DNA of 64,000 nucleotides from Hermatobates lingyangjiaoensis (lineage: Eukaryota > Arthropoda > Insecta > Hemiptera > Hermatobatidae): positions 3,796,001-3,860,000 of the forward strand of contig JAPFBL010000049.1 of the NCBI GenBank assembly GCA_026182355.1, in the 5' to 3' direction. Numbering within the stretch: the first letter of the stretch is position 1; each line of letters begins with the position of its first letter. Under the pieces are notes generated by a model. The model was not told the DNA's origin and ran no database searches. It saw only the letters and a list, made by a program, of their open reading frames with translations. This document shows, one piece after another, positions 29,601 through 38,600 of the stretch. Position numbers and translations under genes: made by a program.

Positions 29601-32600
29601 AGTAAACAACGACTCAATATCAAACTTTATGGAGCCCTATATTTGAGTGGGACATTTTTAAATTTGTTAATAAGATCAAAGTTGTTTTTAACGTTTGAAT
29701 TAGAAATAGAACTAACCGGTGAAGAAGTAAAATTGATGTATGAGTTTTAATAAAAGGATACTTATAAGTAAATGAAGGAGATTTATACGTAAAACGTAGT
29801 CATTTATTTATTTTTTAATATGTTTTGAAACTTCTATTAAAGGAACAATTAATTCTCCCTAAATGTTGACTTTCAGAGGGTCGTAAGCATATTTACCAGT
29901 TAGTAGTTTCTCAGTTTTATTTATATAGCCAGCATTACATTAAAAAATCACCATCCCAGTCCCAGAATCACCGGACTGAGTCAATTTACTATTAGACCAT
30001 ATTTCAATTTTTTATAACCGAAGACCATCTGGGACTTTTATGGACATAGTCATTGTAAAACTTATAGGAAGTAAATAAACTCTTTTTAACAGTTTTTGTG
30101 AAGTCCAGAATCACCGGACTGAGTCAATTTACTATTAGACCATATTTCAATTTTTTATAACCGAAGACCATCTGGGACTTTTATGGACATAGTCATTGTA
30201 AAACTTATAGGAAGTAAATATACTCTTTTTAACAGTTTTTGGGAACGTGCATACTTTATATATTCATCTGACTGAGATAACATAGATATTGTGATTTTTT
30301 CAATCTGAAGTAGGGCACGACCAAGAGGGTATGTTCAATTTCTCCTTATGAATGAAGTGTCCTCTCGAATGACATCGATAGGATAGAAGGTTCAAAATTT
30401 GCTAGAAATGGGATAGCCTGAGATGTTCACAGAAAGAATGCCGATGACATGCGACCCCAATAAACCCGAGGGGTATATTAGGCAGTGTTTTCGAGTTTTT
30501 TTCCTTTTTTGAGATATATGTAGTAGTTCATTTGGTTTGGTATTTTTCACCAATTCTAGATCTTCTACACTGATGTTACATTGATACATCTTCTTGAATG
30601 GTATATTTATTGCTACAGAGGTTTTTGATTCCTTTGTCATTAGTTTCAATGGATAACTGTCTACGTATTTGTGCATATTATTCATATTTATTAAGCTTTC
30701 TTCCTTTTATGATTTTAGTAATACAGTAGGCTTATGCCTCCTAATAGTTAAGTTTTTCTTATTTGACTAAATAATGATATTCTTAAATTATATAGTAGTT
30801 TTCATATATAATATGTACCTATTTAAAGATTCTTTTGACATTTCAGGTTTCATAAGCAATAGCATTATCATTAGAAACCTTTAGAACTAAATTACTAATA
30901 AAATTGTTGTTTATCTGAGTATAATTCTTTCAGTAATAATTCCCTAATAATAGTTTACAATAACCGTAAATACATTAACATCTTTAATTTATAAATGCAA
31001 GATGAACATTTAGAAGTTTACTTTTATTTTGTGCATTCATCTAAGGTTTAGACAGTAAAAAATAAGTTTCAATGATAGGGGTTTTGGAATGTAACCACCT
31101 GTCAGGGACTTCAGGTATATTAGAAATTAAATTAACGCTTGTTATTTACTTTGATTCATTTACATTGATGACACTGTCATGTAGTATGTTTAACTTGGTA
31201 AATTCTAATGATGCAGTAATGTCGATAATTATGTTAATTACATAAATTATGTTGGACAATAACAAAGTATATTCCTTTTCAAATTGTAGTTCATCATTTA
31301 AAATCTTAAATTATTAGATTTGAATTAGAATGTCATTAGATTTGACATTCTCTCTATATTATTCTAAAAAATGTTTATATATTACTTTACTATAAGTAAA
31401 GTATAGAGATCGTGAAAAAAATTGATCTCGAGATTTTGACGGAATTACATGTGTTGAGGCCCCAAAAGTCATTATATGAAGTTTTTTCGATAATGTCTGT
31501 GTGTGTATGGGTGGGTGGGTGGGTGAGTGTTAGCATTGCTTGTTACCACGCTACGGTTCAGAATCTTTCATGGATCAAGTTGATATTTTACACAAAAATG
31601 GGCCCCATAGCGTAGAAGATCCCAATTGTTTGGGAAGAATTATGCATGACGGGAAAGTTACTTTTTTTGCCAAAAACCTGTTTTTAGAAAACATTTTTTC
31701 TCCTAAACTGCTAACTCTAGAGTTTTGAAATTTCGGTATTATCTTTGTGATTACAAATGGAATAAACAAAAAATATATTCAGAATTTTAAAACAACAGGA
31801 AATATTTTTTATTCAATAAAATGTAAAAATTTTGACTTATAATTCAATCTCAAACCTTGTGAAAGCGATATAAGCCATACTGTTTGATGGATCAAAATGA
31901 AACTATGCATAAAAATAGAACATTATGTGGAGAATGAGTTGAGATATTTTTTTTTAAAATTACATTCACCCAAGGGGCGTTAAAGTACGATTTCTGTTTT
32001 CAGAAAATGTTTTTTTGACGCTAAACGGCTCATTAAAAAATCATGAAAACTTGACCAAAAATTGGTCAAAAAATTAGCAATTTATAAAAAAAAAATCATG
32101 AAATTTCAATCACGGTAAAGAGCTATAAAGCCATAAAAACTGTGTGTTTATCCTGGACTAAGGGATCACCTACTATACTTGTCGAATTTTTGATAATTTC
32201 TTACAATGTTTACATTGACTTTGAAATTTTTTGAGCAAATCCACTGAGATAAAATTGATATTTATAAATGGAAAACTTTAAATAATTTATTGACTTATAC
32301 GAGATATAAGAGGAATAAATTTTTACATGTAAAAAACCACCGCCAATAAACATTAATGAATCACCTTTGTCTTCCATGGCATGGATTTGGCTCATATATG
32401 CTCTACTAAATCTGTATATTGCACTCTTGTGCAAAACTTAATATCAGTTATAATTACTTTATCTTTGTGAATTGTAGTATCTTTCCATGATATTGAAATG
32501 TGACGAATGGACTCTTTCCTCAAGAAAGAGGATTTATGTTTGTTGAGAAATATCCAGTTTTTTCACTATTCGAGTCTGATAGTTCCAATTTATTATTTTC

Positions 32601-35600
32601 AAAAATGAGAAGCTCCCAACTATAAAAGATTTAAATTATATTGAATATCTCGCTTCGACTTTGAGTTGAGTATGTAAACTGGCTATTTACTAATATATTT
32701 TTTCTTAATATAGATTCATAGCAAGCTTATACACAGTACAGCAGGCAGGAAAAAAGTAACACTCCCTCAGAGAAAATTGGTATATATGATTTTCGATAAA
32801 GGGGAAGGAAAATGATCTTATTAAATACTAAGAAGCCATAAAATTCCCAGTATAGTAATTCTATAAAAGACCGAAAATGTATAAGATAATTCAAAATTGA
32901 AATCTTTCGTTTAGAGATTAATAAATGTAATTATCGTACATCTTTAATTATAAATCATCTTCAAACAACATTTTTTCTTCGCTGTTTATGATGTTTTTCA
33001 GAGAAAATAAGGTTATTTTCCTGTTTTTAATTTGAAAATTTGACTTAAATATTCAATGTTGAAGGAGGTCAAGTAAACGATGTAAGAAATCCACTGGCTA
33101 TTTGAACAAAAGATGTACTCTATAGGAGATTTTTCGTATCATGAAATTTTTACTATAGCTTTTCAAAAATGTTATTACTGCTGCAGTTAATAACTAATGA
33201 GATTATTTGCATCAGCTGTGTGATGTACAAAAATAAGCTTATATATTGATAAGTCGATCAATCACTATCTGTACTACCTCAGGAATAAAAGACTAATAAA
33301 CATCTCCCATTTAGATGTTTACATTATGCTTAAATGGGACGTTATATATTATACACCCAAGAAGTTTGATATTAAGTTTAGTTATAGTAAAGTTGAGTGT
33401 AGGCCACTCCAGATTTTTTTTAAAAGTCTTCAATTAGCTTTTTGTTTTTTGTTAACTGACTTTCGGCATTGTGCCCTAGGTAATAAGTGTTCGATTCTAG
33501 TTTATTAATAATATTGTCATAGTGTTCTTATCATGAGCATCAATGTAACCAGTTAATCGTGAAATTGTTGAACCAAGACCGTTTAGGTCCTCTCTTGGTT
33601 CTTGTTAATTTAGGCGCTTTGTTTATTCAATGTTATGTCATTTCGTTTGAATGTAACCCATATGTGTTGCAGTGTACTTATTTTCTGTTGCATTTTATTA
33701 TGCGCCGTTTCGTAAATTAATTTATTCTATTTGTTTCTATCTAAAGGGATTCTATATTAATTGAATGCATGCATGTGTGGAAGTCTTTAATTCTGTTAGA
33801 GTCCTGTCTCCTATTTGGCATGATTCCTTGACCTGTCGTGAGGTCGGTCAGTATGCATGTTTGTCCCAGGTCCGTGATCAGTGAAGTTGGTGGTAGATTC
33901 TTACTCCTCCATAGGTATTTTGAACCTTCTTTTCGAATATGTGGATTCTTTTGTTTTGACTCGGGTGCGTTTTGGCAAATTTACCCTTGGTGATTACACG
34001 TTTTTTATGTTTCAAGTATATTGTGAGCCTATTTTTAGAACTTACTATTTGTTCTGACGTACACTCTCCCTCCTGGGATAGTAAATTTTCGTTCATTTTC
34101 TCAGTTCTTTCGGACTTTTCTTGCTCAATTATTTACTTTATAGAATTATTTATTAAAGTATTTTCGGGATGAAATTTCTCTATTTGAGCGCTTAGTGGAA
34201 TGTCTAAAGTCACTTTAGTGGTTTTTTCGAACGTTGTTTCGTTGGGAGTTAGTCTCAATAGTTTGCTTGGAGTGTCGTTAAAATCAATGAGTGTTAATTC
34301 TAGTGTAACTTGCATGGAAATTCTGTCTTGGAATTTCTGGACAGTAATAATACTCATTAATTTTGATATGACCCTCTGTTGATTAAGCTGTTAGAGTTTG
34401 AATTGTTGGGGGTTATGTAATGGATAGTGACACAATAATAAGATGGGTAGTTCTCTAAAATAATAAAAACTAAAATAATTCTAAAATTAGCCATTTCTGG
34501 TCCATTGCCATAGAGGGTTTTCTCTTGTGTGGTAAGTTACAAAAATAGTTCTGAAGCATTTTATTATTTCTGGACTGGTTTGTTCTCTGGAATAATGTGT
34601 ATATTATTTTTTTTTTTTTAAAAAACAATCAATAATTGTGATGATGTTACGTTATTGTAAAATAACGTATCAATTTCAATTGATTCAAAACGTGCTTGTG
34701 GGGTCGGCGGACCTGAAATTTAAGTTTTCGTGGGTTCCTTTGGATTGAATTATTTTACCAGTATCGCAGTTGTTAACGCAATCTATTATATGAGTCAATA
34801 TGTCGGGCCAATAAGAGTCAAGTAATCAGTTTTTGTTGAATTAACGTATACGTGCATCGTTTATGCCTCTAAGATATGTTTGACCGACATGTCTTATTAC
34901 AATTTCCTTTTTTATATCGATATCTTCAATATCGTCGACTATTGAAAATATCTTTTTATTATGACTGTAGTAAAATTATTTTCAATAATCTTTTGAAACT
35001 GTTTAAATATTTGATCTAATATCTGGTCCATTATTTGTGATGTTTTATCGGATCTTGTACTCCACAGGTTTTATTTTGCTTGAGAAGCATAATTTTTCTA
35101 AATCATTAGAGTAGGGAATGTTTGTATACCAAACATATCGCTTTTTAATGTGGTGGACAGTTTTTACATATATTTGAAGAGTTTCCTCGTTTGATGATTA
35201 TTTGTTGGTTTGCAATATAATGATTTTATGGGGGGGGAGCCATTGACTAGAAATACCCTATCTTGTGAATTCTTTTGCGAGAATTGGGTGATTAGACTGG
35301 AATTATCATTTATATCTCGGTTTTGGGGATTAGCAATACGTTTGGTCTGAGATAAGGGACATGTACCGTTGGCAATGGGCCCGATATTAGTGTTTACTTA
35401 TTCTTCCGTGTCAATTGACTCTGTGACATTCAAATCGTGAGGCATTTGAGATAAGGCGTCTGCTACTACATTTGTTTTGCCTTTGGTGTATTTTATTTCA
35501 AGATCTAACCAGATAGTTGATTTTCTTTCTCATTGCATGTTTTTGAACTTAGGTTCTTCATGTATGAAGGTATTGCAGTAACTTATGGTCTTAATTTATT

Positions 35601-38600
35601 AGAGTTTTTCAGCCGTAAATATATGGTCTAAAATATTTGCATGTTCATCCTATCTCTAATATATCCCTTCTGAATAGAGCTTTCTTCATTCTTAATCAGC
35701 GTTCGTTCGGGATGCAAAAGATATAGGGTGAATTTTCCCTTTGATACATCTGTAGTTAGTATTAAAATCCGGTACCTGGAGGTTTGGTTCGTTCTGTAGC
35801 AGTGTTTTAGTCTTTCAAATAAGTTTTTGCAGTCAATGTTTTTATTTTTAATTATGTATCGGCAAATAATATTGTGGTTAGTCAATTTCCTATAATTGAC
35901 AGGTAGTCCCAAAAATTGTTTAATTTGTTTTCGCATCTTTAGGAGGAGCTTTCTTATGGCTTCTAACTTGACGGGGTTATACCATCTTTTCTCAAGATGT
36001 ATCCTAAGAATATTAGTTCCGTTTTAAAGAATTCTGTCTTATTAAGCTGAATTTTCAAATCATGTTCTTTTAACAATTTCAAAATAGACTTAAAGTGTTT
36101 GAGGTCTTCTTGTGAATTATCAGAGATTATTATGACATCTATTAGACGCTAGGTCTATTGCATTAAAATATGTAGCTCTTGAGATTTTACAAAAAAAAGT
36201 CTTCTATATTGGGCAGTGGGTACTTGTGATCAATTCATGATCTATGCAATCCTTTATTATGTGGTATTTACTCATGATTGGAATTAAGGAAAAGAAAACA
36301 AAGTCTTCACACAAAAGATTATATAGACGCGTTTCGAACAGATAGTGTTCATACTCAGTTACATCTACAATATAAAATATAAACAGAAAATATAACGTAG
36401 AAAGACTTACATATTTGCCTTAGTAAGGAGATGTGGAGTGGTCATGGAGTTTTATGACACTAACGGATACAGAGTAACATGAGACGGGTGAAAGGGGCGA
36501 TTAAAGCAGTCAGGTATGTCTGCACACGGTACTACATCGAAATGAGACACTATGCTAACATAAGCTATAAAAACCTGTTTGTTTATCCTAGACTAAGGTA
36601 TCGCCTGCTATATTTGTCAAATTTTTGATATTTTTTTAGATTGTTTACATTGACTTAGACATTTTTTTAATGAATCCACTGAAATAGTTATATGAGATAT
36701 AAGAGGAATAATATTTTTACATTAAAAAATTCACTCCAATAAATATTGGATTGTTTATATTTTATATAAACAATATGTTTATAATATAAATAAATGTTTG
36801 TTGCTTTCGTTGGTATGATGGATTTGTCTCACAAAATGCTATAATTAATTTATATATTCTACTCTTTGTAAATTATTTTGGTTTGTGAATTATAGTATCA
36901 TTGGGTAAAATTGATGTGTGAGGAATGGTCTCTTTCATAAAGAAAGAGGAGTTATGTTTGTTAACAAGTATTCAAAATTTTCACTATTCTAGTCTAGTAG
37001 TTCATATCTATCATATTTAAAAATTTCAATATTCTAGATATAAAAGATTTAAATTATACTGAATAGCCAGTATCAACTATTTGATTATGTAAAATTGACG
37101 AATTGCTAATATATTTTTTCTCAAGATACATTCACAGCAACCATATAACAGAGTACAATAGACAGGCAAAAAATAGCTCTCATCCAGAGTGAATTGGTAT
37201 GTATGATTTTTGACAAATGGAAAGAAAACTGGTTTTTATTAAATACTAGGAACTCATGAAACTCCCAGTATAGTAATTCTATAAAAGACCAAAAATATAA
37301 AATATCATTCGAAATTGAAAACATCTTTGAAGAAAAATAAACGAAATTATCCGACATCTTAAATTTAGAATTATCTAAATTTTTGCTTTTGCTTAGATGT
37401 TTTTGACATTTGTCAGACAAAATAGGAATATTTTCAAATTTTAAATAGGAAAATTTCTCTTAAATATTCAATGTAGAAGGAGGTCAGATTAAACTAATGA
37501 TATTATTAGTTTAATATATACATCAGTTGTGTGAGATACAAAAATAAGCATATATATTGATAAGTGAATCAATTACAATAAATATATATACTATAGTCAG
37601 TCAATATATATACTATCTGCAGGAATGAAAGACCAATAAACATCTCCTATTTAGACATTTATAATATACCTAAATGGGCATTATTTATTATGTACCCAAG
37701 AATTATGATATTATGTTTACTTATAGTAAAGATGAGTGTAGGCCACTCCAGATTTTTTTCTATTATTTATACCGAATAACCATTGCTTTTTGCATTGAGT
37801 TAAACAGTACTTATTTCTATGACTCGGTTTAGTTAAACTAGGGAACTGTGTAGAAACGGAGAATCAAAGAGTAGAATGCACTTAATTTATGTGACATAGG
37901 GTTGATAGAACGTTTCCACTGATGTATCTTGAGACACATCTCAAGACTGTTATCATGTGTCACGGTAAAAGTAGATAGCCTGAATCTTTCCCACAGGCCC
38001 TGCTCGGACCTGTATTCGTATTCTAAGTACCTATTTTATGGAATAGTTGGAAGAGTTAGCGCAGTGCTAGTTTACTATGAGCCACTAAGGTTACCCGAAG
38101 AACTCATGAACTCCAGAGATGATACAAGAGAAAACATGGAACAGGTATATTTACGATACTTCGTAAAGAACCTGCTACTTTTCACAGCTTCATGGTATAG
38201 AAGCGGCGAGCTGTCTATTTTCCAAGCTTAACCTTACTAAGCATTTGTTTGACAGTGACGACGCACTGCTTGCAATCAACATATAATGGTCCTTACAAAG
38301 TGCTAGCGAGAATAGACAAGTGCTACAGAATGCGCCTCTATGGTAAAGCTCATGCAGTATTTAAAAACCGGTTGAAGAGACACGTCCAGTTCCCAGATCC
38401 CCGACACGACTGCTGCCCATACTCTGCTGGGGAGTGGTGTGTCAGGCCTAGAGTAGCTGTAATGATAACACACCGATTCATATCCGCTATAATGTGACCG
38501 CAGCTCACATCAAAGTGCGTCGCAGCACTCGCATATTAAAGAGCCCATTTTGTCTGAGATGAACTTAGAATATGTATGTGAATAATTTAATTGTTCAACA

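Larger units (their letters stand above)
25891..29961 (+). other. Sema1a intron, mostly unassigned
   Basis: No host exon was seen. Open frames on the minus strand at 26264-26470 and 28437-28655 match nothing I recognise. A minus-strand family A tail (27164-27206) and repeat B copy 2 (27668-27790) lie within. Confidence 0.4.

Noticed and set aside
30392..30685. Minus-strand open frame of 97 codons
   Set aside because: I recognise no domain. It is long for chance in this composition but there is no supporting evidence for a gene.
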